This document shows positions 1 to 6,947 of a DNA stretch of 6,947 nucleotides, one piece after another (the first letter of the stretch is position 1; every line of letters starts with the position of its first letter). The stretch covers positions 1-6,947 of the forward strand of contig DOTV01000187.1 of NCBI GenBank assembly GCA_003520925.1, given 5' to 3'. Source of the stretch: Bacteroidales bacterium (GTDB lineage Bacteria > Bacteroidota > Bacteroidia > Bacteroidales > VadinHA17). The translations under genes and the position numbers were made by a program. The notes under the pieces are model-generated. The model made no database searches. It was not told the DNA's origin and saw nothing but the letters and a program-made list of their open reading frames with translations.

Positions 1-23
1 GAGGGGATTTTACCGTAAAACCA

Positions 24-39
24 TAATGCCGTAATGCCG
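24..39. repeat. Two tandem copies of an 8-mer (TAATGCCG)
   Basis: TAATGCCG occurs twice head to tail just beyond the stop codon of the minus-strand glycosidase gene. A nearby short palindrome (TTTTACCGTAAAA, 8-20) could form only a weak five-pair hairpin. The stretch is cut by the window edge, so it may be the end of a longer repeat or mean nothing. No convincing terminator for the glycosidase gene is visible in these 46 bases. Confidence 0.3.
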
Positions 40-46
40 TCAAGCC

Positions 47-2923
47 TTAATACAAAGTAACAGGACCGATCAGCCCGATCGATTGAAGCGGTTGAATTTT
101 ATTCTTTTCATTTGTCCAGTACTGGGCTATCGGATTATCTGTCAGTGATTTCATATAATTGCCCATTGATGTTGTTATTTTTATTTCGATCAGATTGTCT
201 CCCCTGACAAGTTGCTCTTCTACACGAAAGATCCTGCGTCCATACCATTTGACGCCGCACTCCTTCCCGTTAACTTTCAGTTCCGAAATGCCATACACTT
301 TCCCAAGATTCAAAAATGAAGGTTTGAAATCAGTAATTACAATGTAATTACGGTAAATTATTGTTCCTGCAAAATTCACAAGATCAGGCAGATCCAGAAT
401 GTCCTTCAGGGTATCAGAATTATAAGCCCTTACCCATCCGTCGTGGCAGTGCCTGAACTCAAGGTTCCATCCGTTTTGTATTGTTTTTGCAATCTGACCT
501 GACAGTGGCAGAGGTTTCCAGTCAGGACCTTTCCTATACCTGTCAAAAACAAGAAGATAAGAATCAGCAGGACCCAAATCCAGTGTCAGACTGTTGTCTT
601 TCCCGATAGTTATCCTGTATCTTTTGCCATCCTCAGGATCCCATTTCCAGCACTGTTTGTTCCGGGTTATATTTGCTGGGAATGTGATTTTAGTCCTGTG
701 CGAATTATGGATATTTGAATTGATAATATAGAAGATCTCTGATCCGTCATCCGCCTTATAGTGATTCTGCATGACGTAAGGATCAGGATTTTCGATTCTG
801 ATATAAGGATCAAGCCTGTAAGTATCCTGGATTCCCCTGTACCATCCGATAAAATCTTTGTCAGGTTTCTTGAGCAGAACAAACCGGTCGGGGAATGATT
901 TCATGTTCTCAATGTGAATTAATACTTCTTTATCTCTTTTCTCAAAGTCCTTCCAGCCCAACGATTTGGAAGGATATACTTCGACACAGAAAACCCTTCC
1001 TCCCGAAGCAGTAAAATCAAATAGTTTCTTAGCGGCGGTTGTGCTAAGGCTGTCAACCTGAACAAGAAATATTGTATTATATTTTTTCGGCCCGTAATGC
1101 ATGATCCCGTTTTTCATTTCGGCATCGCCAATTACCCTTTGAGAAACGTAATCACAGCCATTACCGTTTTTATTAATTGCTTCCCAGACAAGAGTGAAAT
1201 AATCAACATTTGTAATTGAAGGAAATGGTTCCATCTGAGAACCGATATTGCTCCACATATCGTCATTCGGAGGCAGAATTGCAATATCAGTGCACATTGT
1301 CACATGCTGAAGAAGGGCTGATAATCTGCCTTTATATTTATTGTACAAATTAAAGTAAGGCCACCAGGTATTATTTTCATTATAATAGCCGCCATACCTA
1401 AGCCATCCGGGGTATGGTGCCTCAGGAGGGGAGTAGTTGAATCCGTGGAAGACAGAATGGGTAACACCTGTTATTGCACTCTGGTCACCCCCAATTTTGA
1501 GATTTTCAAGTGAAGTGTTAAAGACAGTATATGTGTCGGTCATCTCTTCACAACTGACGATCCTTTTTCCTGTAAGATTAGCCGCTGACGAGACATATTT
1601 GCAGATCATTGTATAAGCTCTTCCGCGCCTGTAATCATCCTCGGGCATCTCTTCTCCAACCTTGTGCTTAAGCCAGTTCATTGTCCAAGACTCCGATTCG
1701 GGGATATCGTAATAGAAACTGCTTTCCAGAGGGAAAAAACTCCTGCCATAAGCCTGGGCACGTGATTTAACATTCAACCGCCTGCACCATTCCACATAAG
1801 TTTTTATAAAACGTTCCTCAAGCAGCTCTGCTTTAAATATCTCGAAATCGTAGCGCATCCTTCGGATCATTCTTTCAATATCAGGCGACATTGAAACTCC
1901 GTATTTAAAATCCGTCACATTTCCCATAGCCCCTGTTTTGAAAAGGATGAATGGCAAATACTGTGACAGGTCGTATCCCTTCTGTTCCCTGAATTCCTGA
2001 AGTATATCAAATGTCCAGTTGGATCCTTCCAGTTCCATACTGTCGATAAACAATGCGCGGATATTTTCTGACAAAGAGCCCGTTGACTTTTCAACGGCAT
2101 CCGACATATGGTCAAGGTATTGTTTTACAGAAGCTTTGTTATAATGATTCAATACCGGACCTGTGGCTCCGGGTGCTCCGTTTATAACCTGCATGAATCC
2201 ATTGATCCTTACAAGGGCGTATAAGGCAAACTTACCTTCAGGGACATGAACCTTCTGTACTTCTTTTTCAAGATTCCTGTTAAGGGGAACGATCTGATTA
2301 AGATCTGTCAGCGGATCGGGAACCAGACTAAGAGAAAGCACATCCATTGTTCTTCCCGGAAAAGGAGAGCTTATTGGCGGATCAGCCTCCCTGAAAATTT
2401 CGAACTTTGAAATTTCATAGTCAACTGGTCCTCTGATCTTTTTTACAGCTATTACAGCTATCTGGGCACGTTCTTCTCCCTCAAGATATTCAGCACCAAA
2501 TGGCCATCCGGAGCCTACCAGCAGATCACAAGTCATTCCGAGTGATTTACCTTCAGCAAAGACAACTTTCAGCATATCTGTCCATTCTTTGCTGAGCCAT
2601 TTTAACGATGGCTTGCCAAGGTCATCACCGTCAAAGCGTGAAGGGAATTCAATGGGATTGATCTCAACACCGCCAATACCTGCTTCTTTAAGCAGCCTCA
2701 GTTCTCTTACAAGTTCCCCAGCCTCCACCTTGTTGCCGTTCCACCACCAGCGTACAAAGGGATGATATTTAAGATCAGGATTCCTGAAAAGTTCATACAA
2801 ATCAACAGTCTGTTCTGAATCAGTTATACTCTGTGACTCAGAAACAGATACAGGAATATCCCGGAATAGAAGTGAACCTGAAGTCACCAAAGCACTACGC
2901 GAAATGAAATTTCGTCTGTTCAT
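47..2923 (-). CDS. Exported glycoside hydrolase related to GH106 (alpha-L-rhamnosidase-like)
   Basis: This 958-residue protein is probably a periplasmic or surface glycosidase acting on terminal sugars, most likely alpha-L-rhamnose, in plant or microbial polysaccharides. The N-terminus has an Arg-Arg motif (NRRNFIS, residues 2-8) followed by a short hydrophobic stretch, suggesting Tat export. Family signatures are VRWWWNG (57-63) followed by a helix and the GIGGVEINP strand (82-90) of a TIM-like barrel; DSMELEG with a downstream WT (294-304) and a GYDLSQYLP segment (316-324); and SCEEMTDTYT (457-466) followed by LKIGGDQ and GVTHSVFHGF. Acidic residues E297 and E459/E460 are candidates for catalytic or metal-binding roles; I cannot assign them by alignment. 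The C-terminal part (about 860-925, with VNGKECGVKW and RGDNLIEIKI) looks like a galactose-binding/GH2-type beta-sandwich. Length is in the usual range for the family, slightly short. No SusC/SusD genes are visible beside it. It is transcribed divergently from the aminotransferase gene. Family assignment is fairly firm; substrate is inference. Confidence 0.85.
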   Translation of the reverse strand: MNRRNFISRSALVTSGSLLFRDIPVSVSESQSITDSEQTVDLYELFRNPDLKYHPFVRWWWNGNKVEAGELVRELRLLKEAGIGGVEINPIEFPSRFDGDDLGKPSLKWLSKEWTDMLKVVFAEGKSLGMTCDLLVGSGWPFGAEYLEGEERAQIAVIAVKKIRGPVDYEISKFEIFREADPPISSPFPGRTMDVLSLSLVPDPLTDLNQIVPLNRNLEKEVQKVHVPEGKFALYALVRINGFMQVINGAPGATGPVLNHYNKASVKQYLDHMSDAVEKSTGSLSENIRALFIDSMELEGSNWTFDILQEFREQKGYDLSQYLPFILFKTGAMGNVTDFKYGVSMSPDIERMIRRMRYDFEIFKAELLEERFIKTYVEWCRRLNVKSRAQAYGRSFFPLESSFYYDIPESESWTMNWLKHKVGEEMPEDDYRRGRAYTMICKYVSSAANLTGKRIVSCEEMTDTYTVFNTSLENLKIGGDQSAITGVTHSVFHGFNYSPPEAPYPGWLRYGGYYNENNTWWPYFNLYNKYKGRLSALLQHVTMCTDIAILPPNDDMWSNIGSQMEPFPSITNVDYFTLVWEAINKNGNGCDYVSQRVIGDAEMKNGIMHYGPKKYNTIFLVQVDSLSTTAAKKLFDFTASGGRVFCVEVYPSKSLGWKDFEKRDKEVLIHIENMKSFPDRFVLLKKPDKDFIGWYRGIQDTYRLDPYIRIENPDPYVMQNHYKADDGSEIFYIINSNIHNSHRTKITFPANITRNKQCWKWDPEDGKRYRITIGKDNSLTLDLGPADSYLLVFDRYRKGPDWKPLPLSGQIAKTIQNGWNLEFRHCHDGWVRAYNSDTLKDILDLPDLVNFAGTIIYRNYIVITDFKPSFLNLGKVYGISELKVNGKECGVKWYGRRIFRVEEQLVRGDNLIEIKITTSMGNYMKSLTDNPIAQYWTNEKNKIQPLQSIGLIGPVTLY

Positions 2924-3010
2924 TTTAATGAAAATCTGAAATTAAACATTTAACTTCAGAAATGAAAAAAGATGCTTGATTGATTATATTATCAAACTAA
3001 ATCCAAAGTT
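2924..3010. promoter_or_regulatory. Divergent intergenic region between the glycosidase and aminotransferase genes
   Basis: These 87 bases must carry the 5' ends of both divergent genes unless either is transcribed from farther away. The region is very AT-rich. I see no clean match to the Bacteroidota promoter consensus (TTTG near -33, TAnnTTTG near -7) on either strand, and neither start codon has a Shine-Dalgarno sequence, which is normal for the phylum. An imperfect palindrome, TTGAT-6-ATCAA, lies at 2980-2995 and could be an operator. The regulatory role is inferred from position, not from a recognised motif. Confidence 0.4.
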
Positions 3011-4363
3011 ATGAGATTAAGTAAACTAACACGGCGTCAGGCAATTACAGTTTCTTCAGCCGGCCTCGCAGGAGCAATGCTCGGATTTCCTTTCAGATCA
3101 TTCGGGATAAACAGCAGGCGGCAGCTAAAAAAGCTTGCTTTGAACGGAGGTGAGAAAGTCCGTTCAGCTTCCTGGCCTCAATGGCCATACTGGGATCAGA
3201 CAGCGGAACCCGGGATCCTGGATATGTTCCGCTCGGGCAGGTGGTGGAGGGGCAGCGGTGAATATGTCGCGGAATTTGAAAAAAAATATGCTGAGCTGAT
3301 GGGAGCCAGGCGCTGTCTTGCAACTGCAAGCGGTACAACTGCTCTTATGACTGCACTCCATGTGCTCGGAGTGGACGCCGGTGATGAGGTCCTTGTTTCA
3401 CCATATACGTTTATTGCTACGTATAACGTAATCTTCGAAAGCAAAGCTCTCCCGGTTTTCGTTGACTCGGATCCGGAGACATTTCTTATCGATCCGAAAA
3501 AGATTGAGGCAAAGATCACTGAAAGGACAGTTGCGGTCGTTCCTGTTCATATATACGGGCTTCCTGCCGATATGGATGGAGTGAATAATGCTGCAAAAGC
3601 CCATGGCCTTAAGGTTATAGAGGATGCCTGCCAGGCATGGCTTGCCGAATACAGGGGAAAAAGAGTCGGTTCGCTCGGGGATCTTGGTTGTTTCAGCTTT
3701 CAGAATTCAAAGCATCTTGCTTCAGGTGAGGGTGGTGCAATTCTTGGGAATGACGAGGATATTATGGACAGGTGCAATGCTTATCATAACTGTGGCAGAC
3801 CTTACGGCAGGATGAAAAGGCTTCAGGGAAATCCGTATAACGGTATGAATTTCAGGATGCAGCAATCGCAGGCACTTATTCTTATTTCGCAGATGAAGCG
3901 TATAGAAAAGGATAATGATATCCGCCTCAGCAATGCTCTCTACCTCGACAAAAAACTGAAGGAGATCCCCGGAATAGTACCATACAGGCTGGCAGAAGGT
4001 GCAACACGCGCCGTATATCATATGTATCCTTTCAGATTTATCAGTGAAGAGTTCGGCAACATTTCGCGTGACAAGTTTATTAAAGCACTTAATGCTGAGG
4101 GAATTCCATGCAACAGCGGCTATGGCAGGCAGAACATGGATGGGCTGATAGAGGAACAGCTTAATTCAAAGGGATTCAAAAGGTTGTTCCCGGAATCGAG
4201 GCTTAAACGATGGCGCGATGAAAATCAACTCCCAGGCAATGACAAACTTTGTGATCAGGCGGTTACATTTTACCAAAGTATGCTGCTGGGGAGCAAATCA
4301 GACATGGATGATATTGCCAATGCAATATTAAAGATCTATGAAAACAGGAATTCGCTGGTTTAA
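3011..4363 (+). CDS. DegT/DnrJ/EryC1/StrS-family PLP aminotransferase with a Tat-like signal
   Basis: This 450-residue protein has the fold-type I PLP aminotransferase layout of the DegT/StrS family, whose studied members mainly aminate keto-sugars in the cytoplasm. Visible family marks are SGTTAL (108-112) for phosphate binding, EDACQAW (204-210) with D205 expected to contact the pyridine nitrogen, and FSFQNSKHLASGEGG (228-242) with K234 as the Schiff-base lysine. NFRMQQSQA (280-288) and YHMYPFRF (336-343) are further family segments. The catalytic set looks intact. Before the usual start of the family (LALNGGEKVR, 42-51) lies an extra N-terminus of about 40 residues, LTRRQAITVSSAGLAGAMLG, which reads as a twin-arginine signal. 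The chosen ATG includes this signal; a later start would remove it, but the next internal Met (residue 23) lies inside the hydrophobic stretch. Canonical members have a His after the EDA-Q segment; here Trp210 follows. Substrate is unknown. It may belong functionally with the divergent glycosidase. Confidence 0.85.
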   Translation: MRLSKLTRRQAITVSSAGLAGAMLGFPFRSFGINSRRQLKKLALNGGEKVRSASWPQWPYWDQTAEPGILDMFRSGRWWRGSGEYVAEFEKKYAELMGARRCLATASGTTALMTALHVLGVDAGDEVLVSPYTFIATYNVIFESKALPVFVDSDPETFLIDPKKIEAKITERTVAVVPVHIYGLPADMDGVNNAAKAHGLKVIEDACQAWLAEYRGKRVGSLGDLGCFSFQNSKHLASGEGGAILGNDEDIMDRCNAYHNCGRPYGRMKRLQGNPYNGMNFRMQQSQALILISQMKRIEKDNDIRLSNALYLDKKLKEIPGIVPYRLAEGATRAVYHMYPFRFISEEFGNISRDKFIKALNAEGIPCNSGYGRQNMDGLIEEQLNSKGFKRLFPESRLKRWRDENQLPGNDKLCDQAVTFYQSMLLGSKSDMDDIANAILKIYENRNSLV

Positions 4364-4380
4364 TAATTATTGACTATCTG

Positions 4381-4407
4381 GAATGCATAATAATAGTGCA
4401 TTCTTTT
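4381..4407 (+). terminator. Probable intrinsic terminator of the aminotransferase gene
   Basis: GAATGCA (4381-4387) and TGCATTC (4397-4403) are perfect seven-base inverted arms around a nine-base loop, followed directly by TTTT. The hairpin begins 17 bases after the stop codon. The stem is not GC-rich and the T tract is short, so termination may be weak, but position and structure fit a Rho-independent terminator. Confidence 0.6.
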
Positions 4408-4408
4408 A

Positions 4409-4519
4409 CATGTACTCATCCCCCATGCCCCCTTCTCTCCGCCGATTGGCGGAAAGAAGGGGGGAGTAATGCGTTTTGCCTCTCTTTACGAAGCAGAGAG
4501 GGGTTGGGGTGAGTTCATG
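4409..4519. repeat. Branched palindromic element (REP/MITE-like), three-stem structure
   Basis: An outer inverted repeat (4409-4422 with 4506-4519; twelve Watson-Crick pairs, one G-T pair, one mismatch) encloses two further hairpins. Hairpin A pairs 4428-4443 with 4448-4463 at 15 of 16 positions around a GATT loop, with five G-C pairs at its base. Hairpin B pairs CCTCTCT (4479-4485) with AGAGAGG (4495-4501) around a nine-base loop. The whole could fold as a three-way junction in RNA or a cruciform in DNA. Its C- and G-run composition differs sharply from the AT-rich flanks, and it contains no plausible coding frame. This architecture is typical of interspersed palindromic repeats spread by transposases in trans. 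It could instead act as a second bidirectional terminator or an RNA stabiliser. The folding is seen directly; mobility and copy number are inferred. Confidence 0.65.
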
Positions 4520-4573
4520 TGACTATGTGATTAATACTTCTAATTTCATATATTTACCTGATTACATTTCAAT

Positions 4574-5914
4574 ATGAAATACAACGGATTATTTTTTACT
4601 TTTTTTTTATTCCTGATACTCATTGGTTGCAGGCATGCACCAGTTAATGAAAAGACAGGCATCGTACCCGACTCGCTTGCGATAATAACAGAAAGGGTAG
4701 CTTTGGATTTTCCATTCACAGAGACTGAGATAGATAAGCAGCTGAAAGAGAAGATCGGGACATTTACTGCAGAAGAAAAGGCTGAATGGGAAAACCGGAA
4801 CTGGCTGGAGTGGAAAATCATAAACGGGGAAAAAAGATACTTCAGCAGGGCAGTTTCGAACCTGAACCTTATCAGGAAATTTCATAATCAGAGGGCTCAG
4901 CGTGACAGCATTGAAGCGCGCGATCCTGAAATTCTTTCAAGGAAAAGCCATACGCAGGAAATAATAAAAGTCTCAGGAAAGGATGCGGAACCGGCAATTC
5001 CTGTAAACCTGACTATAAATTACACTTTAACTGTTGATGCCGATGCGGTTCCTCCAGGAGAGACAGTCAGGTGCTGGCTCCCATACCCCAGGGAGAACCA
5101 CCTTCGTCAACAGAAGGTATATCTTATTTCAACTTCGCGGGGAAACTTCATATTAGCTCCCGATTCTGCTATCCACAGGACTCTCTATATGGAAGCAAAG
5201 GTTGAAAAAGGAGTACCACTGGTTTTTAAGTTATCATTCAGCTATGAGTCGAGCGGTCAGTATTTTAATCCCGATAATATTCCCGTAAATCAGTACAATA
5301 AAGAGACGGCTTTTTACAGAAAATATACCTCTGAAGAGCCTCCTCATATATGCTTTACAGAAAAAGTAAAGGATCTTGCCGACAGTATTGTTCCGAAGAG
5401 AGATAATCCGGTTGAAACAGTGCGAAAAATTTATTCCTGGTTTACTGCAAATATCCCGTGGGCAGGCGCACAGGAATACTCAATCATGGAGAATATACCT
5501 GAATATGTTATTCAGAACAGGAGAGGAGATTGTGGAATGCAGACTCTGCTTTTTATGTCGATGTTAAGGTACAGGGGAATTCCGGTTAGATGGCAAAGCG
5601 GATGGAAAGTGCCGCCAGGTGCAAAAAACCTTCACGACTGGTGCGAAGTATACTTCGAAGGGACAGGATGGGTGCCGGTCGATGTATCTTACGGGTTGCA
5701 GTATTCTACAAATCAGAAAACCCGGGAGTTCTTTATTTCGGGTATTGATTCATACAGGTTAATAATTAATGACGGTATTGCCGGAAGGTTATTTCCTGAA
5801 AAGAAATTCCTCAGGAGTGAACCTTTCGATTTCCAGAGAGGGGAAGTGGAATGGAGAGGGGGGAACCTTTATTTTGACAAGTGGGATTATGACATGGAAA
5901 TAATTTACAATTAA
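4574..5914 (+). CDS. Transglutaminase-like cysteine protease-fold lipoprotein
   Basis: This 446-residue protein starts with a short hydrophobic signal ending in the lipobox LIGC (16-19), so it is probably a lipoprotein anchored through C19. Residues about 50-115 form a charged, helical-looking segment (rich in K, E and W). Residues about 140-230 look like a beta-sandwich often found before bacterial transglutaminase-like domains. The catalytic domain spans about 265-375 and has all three expected triad residues: C320 in RRGDCGMQ, H354 in NLHDWCEV and D370 in WVPVDVSYG. Bacterial members of this superfamily are generally peptidases or amide-processing enzymes rather than protein cross-linkers. 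The substrate cannot be read from the sequence, but the one-base overlap with a murein-peptide endopeptidase gene suggests a cell-wall or peptide-salvage role. No Shine-Dalgarno precedes the ATG. A run of nine T's lies within the signal-peptide codons (4600-4608). Confidence 0.85.
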   Translation: MKYNGLFFTFFLFLILIGCRHAPVNEKTGIVPDSLAIITERVALDFPFTETEIDKQLKEKIGTFTAEEKAEWENRNWLEWKIINGEKRYFSRAVSNLNLIRKFHNQRAQRDSIEARDPEILSRKSHTQEIIKVSGKDAEPAIPVNLTINYTLTVDADAVPPGETVRCWLPYPRENHLRQQKVYLISTSRGNFILAPDSAIHRTLYMEAKVEKGVPLVFKLSFSYESSGQYFNPDNIPVNQYNKETAFYRKYTSEEPPHICFTEKVKDLADSIVPKRDNPVETVRKIYSWFTANIPWAGAQEYSIMENIPEYVIQNRRGDCGMQTLLFMSMLRYRGIPVRWQSGWKVPPGAKNLHDWCEVYFEGTGWVPVDVSYGLQYSTNQKTREFFISGIDSYRLIINDGIAGRLFPEKKFLRSEPFDFQRGEVEWRGGNLYFDKWDYDMEIIYN

Positions 5915-6947
5915 TGAAAATAAGGACCGGAATAGGATTTAAGCTCATTTTCGCTGCATCAATAACATTGATTCTGGCAGTCGGATGCAAACAAAAACCT
6001 TTATCATTTAACAATTATAAGAGTGAAATTGATTCGATCGCTATCGTTTATGTGCCTGATCTGCGGACAGGAATTTTCGATGCTGAGATTATTTCAGCAG
6101 GTTCTGCCCTGGTTCTTAGGGGTGAGACCAGTCTGCCTGAAGCAAAACAGGCACTCACCGGTATGCTGACAAAGGAAGGGGTTAATTTTATAGACAGTCT
6201 TAAGGTTCTTCCTGATATTTCAGAGATTCCTGAACCCTGGGGCCTTGTTAATGTCAGCGTATGCAACATACGGTTCATCTCATCATATGATGCGGAGATG
6301 GTCTCCCAGGCACTGATGGGAACTCCTGTTAAAATATTGAAGAAAGAAAATGGATGGTTACTTATTCAGACACCGGATTTATATCTGGGATGGGTCGACA
6401 GTGATGCAATTGCAGCTTTGAGTGTAATTGATCATGATATCTGGAAATCATCTTCAAGGTTATTTTATACCGGGAAGACAGGCGATATTTATACTGACCG
6501 GTCGATGGGTAAAGTTGTTTCAGATATTGTTGCCGGTTGTATTCTTGAGGTTACCGGAACTCAAAAAAACGGTTTTGAGGTGAAGCTGCCCGACGGACGT
6601 ACCGGATATATTCCCGCAGAAAAGGCAATTCTTCTTGATCAGCTGTCAGTTAAGACATTTCTTAATCCCGCAAACCTTTTATCAACAGCAGAATCGTTTA
6701 TGGGAATACCGTACCTTTGGGGAGGAACCTCATCAAAAGGATTTGACTGCAGCGGATATGTCAAGACTATCTATTTTCTGAACGGAATAATACTTGAGAG
6801 GGATGCATCCCAGCAGTTCCAGATCGGAATGAGGTTAAGAAGAGGCTCCTTTCCCGATTCACTGAAAAAAGGTGATCTGCTGTTCTTTGGTTCTGCACGC
6901 AGGGGAAGGGCAAGAGCCACACATGTCGGGATGTATATCGGCGATAC
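5914..6947 (+). CDS. NlpC/P60 lipoprotein with two SH3-like segments, YkfC-type endopeptidase (3' end missing)
   Basis: The open frame runs from an ATG overlapping the preceding stop codon (TAATG) to the window edge, giving 344 residues with no stop. It has a lipoprotein signal with lipobox AVGC (C25). Two SH3b-like segments follow: about 110-170 (GLVNVSVCNIR, then GTPVKIL and LGWVDSD) and about 185-240 (GFEVKLPDGRTGYIPAEKA). The NlpC/P60 domain begins near 255: PYLWGG (266-271), FDCSGY with catalytic C279, the ERDASQQ segment (295-301) and THVGMYIG with catalytic H337. The third polar triad residue should lie just beyond the edge. This order matches the YkfC-like gamma-D-glutamyl-L-diamino acid endopeptidases, which cleave murein peptides bearing a free N-terminal L-Ala to release L-Ala-gamma-D-Glu. 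The tight overlap with the transglutaminase-like gene implies translational coupling in one operon. Family assignment is firm; exact specificity is inferred from architecture. Confidence 0.88.
   Translation, partial: MKIRTGIGFKLIFAASITLILAVGCKQKPLSFNNYKSEIDSIAIVYVPDLRTGIFDAEIISAGSALVLRGETSLPEAKQALTGMLTKEGVNFIDSLKVLPDISEIPEPWGLVNVSVCNIRFISSYDAEMVSQALMGTPVKILKKENGWLLIQTPDLYLGWVDSDAIAALSVIDHDIWKSSSRLFYTGKTGDIYTDRSMGKVVSDIVAGCILEVTGTQKNGFEVKLPDGRTGYIPAEKAILLDQLSVKTFLNPANLLSTAESFMGIPYLWGGTSSKGFDCSGYVKTIYFLNGIILERDASQQFQIGMRLRRGSFPDSLKKGDLLFFGSARRGRARATHVGMYIGD

Noticed and set aside
8..20. TTTTACCGTAAAA palindrome as a terminator for the glycosidase gene
   Set aside because: As a hairpin it gives at most five A-T-dominated pairs with a three-base loop, too weak to support a terminator call.
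159..347. Plus-strand 62-codon open frame opposite the glycosidase 3' end
   Set aside because: It is antisense to the conserved C-terminal beta-sandwich coding region and has no domain-like composition.
3093..3519. Overlapping minus-strand open frames opposite the aminotransferase gene
   Set aside because: They lie antisense to a gene with clear family motifs, overlap each other in different frames, and their translations show no recognisable domain; they look like shadows.
4409..4519. Reading the branched palindrome as a CRISPR repeat or tRNA-like gene
   Set aside because: There is only one unit with no spacer-repeat periodicity, and no tRNA arm consensus or CCA end is present.
4541..4548. 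TAATTTCA as a possible Bacteroidota -7 promoter box for the transglutaminase-like gene
   Set aside because: It matches TAnnTTTG only partly, and no TTTG is seen at the expected -33 distance, so I do not call a promoter.
4546..4885. Minus-strand open frames opposite the start of the transglutaminase-like gene
   Set aside because: They are antisense to a lipoprotein signal and N-terminal segment that make sense as protein; no independent coding evidence.
5811..6278. Minus-strand open frames opposite the transglutaminase/NlpC junction
   Set aside because: They run across two overlapping plus-strand genes with well-supported motifs and have no recognisable product.

Overview
The window looks like a chromosomal segment of a Bacteroidota bacterium, probably Bacteroidales or a close relative. 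This is inferred from moderate AT-richness, start codons without Shine-Dalgarno sequences, two SPII lipoproteins in a row, a GH106-type glycosidase, and a two-domain-SH3 NlpC/P60 enzyme of the YkfC type common in Bacteroides. No rRNA, tRNA, CRISPR array, transposase or phage gene is visible. Four protein genes fill nearly all of the sequence, and no gene-free stretch exceeds about 210 bases.

Left half: two divergent genes are separated by 87 bp. The minus-strand gene (47-2923) encodes a large exported glycoside hydrolase related to the GH106 alpha-L-rhamnosidases. The plus-strand gene (3011-4363) encodes a DegT/DnrJ/EryC1/StrS-type PLP aminotransferase fold that begins with an unexpected twin-arginine-like signal. 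Both N-termini have an Arg-Arg motif followed by a hydrophobic stretch, so both products may be exported folded by Tat. A PLP sugar-aminotransferase homologue outside the cytoplasm would be unusual.

Middle: the 210-bp gap at 4364-4573 holds a simple terminator-like hairpin (4381-4407). It is followed by a large branched palindrome (4409-4519) made of an outer stem enclosing two internal hairpins. It resembles a mobile REP/MITE-like interspersed element rather than an ordinary terminator.

Right half: a lipoprotein with a transglutaminase-like catalytic triad (4574-5914) overlaps by one base (TAATG) the start of a second lipoprotein with two SH3-like segments and an NlpC/P60 peptidase domain (5914 to beyond the window end). 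The second protein fits the YkfC-type gamma-D-glutamyl-L-diamino acid endopeptidases that trim murein peptides. The pair probably forms an envelope murein-peptide processing or salvage operon that continues past the window. Nothing in the sequence ties the left pair to the right pair functionally, and the terminator plus palindrome separates them.
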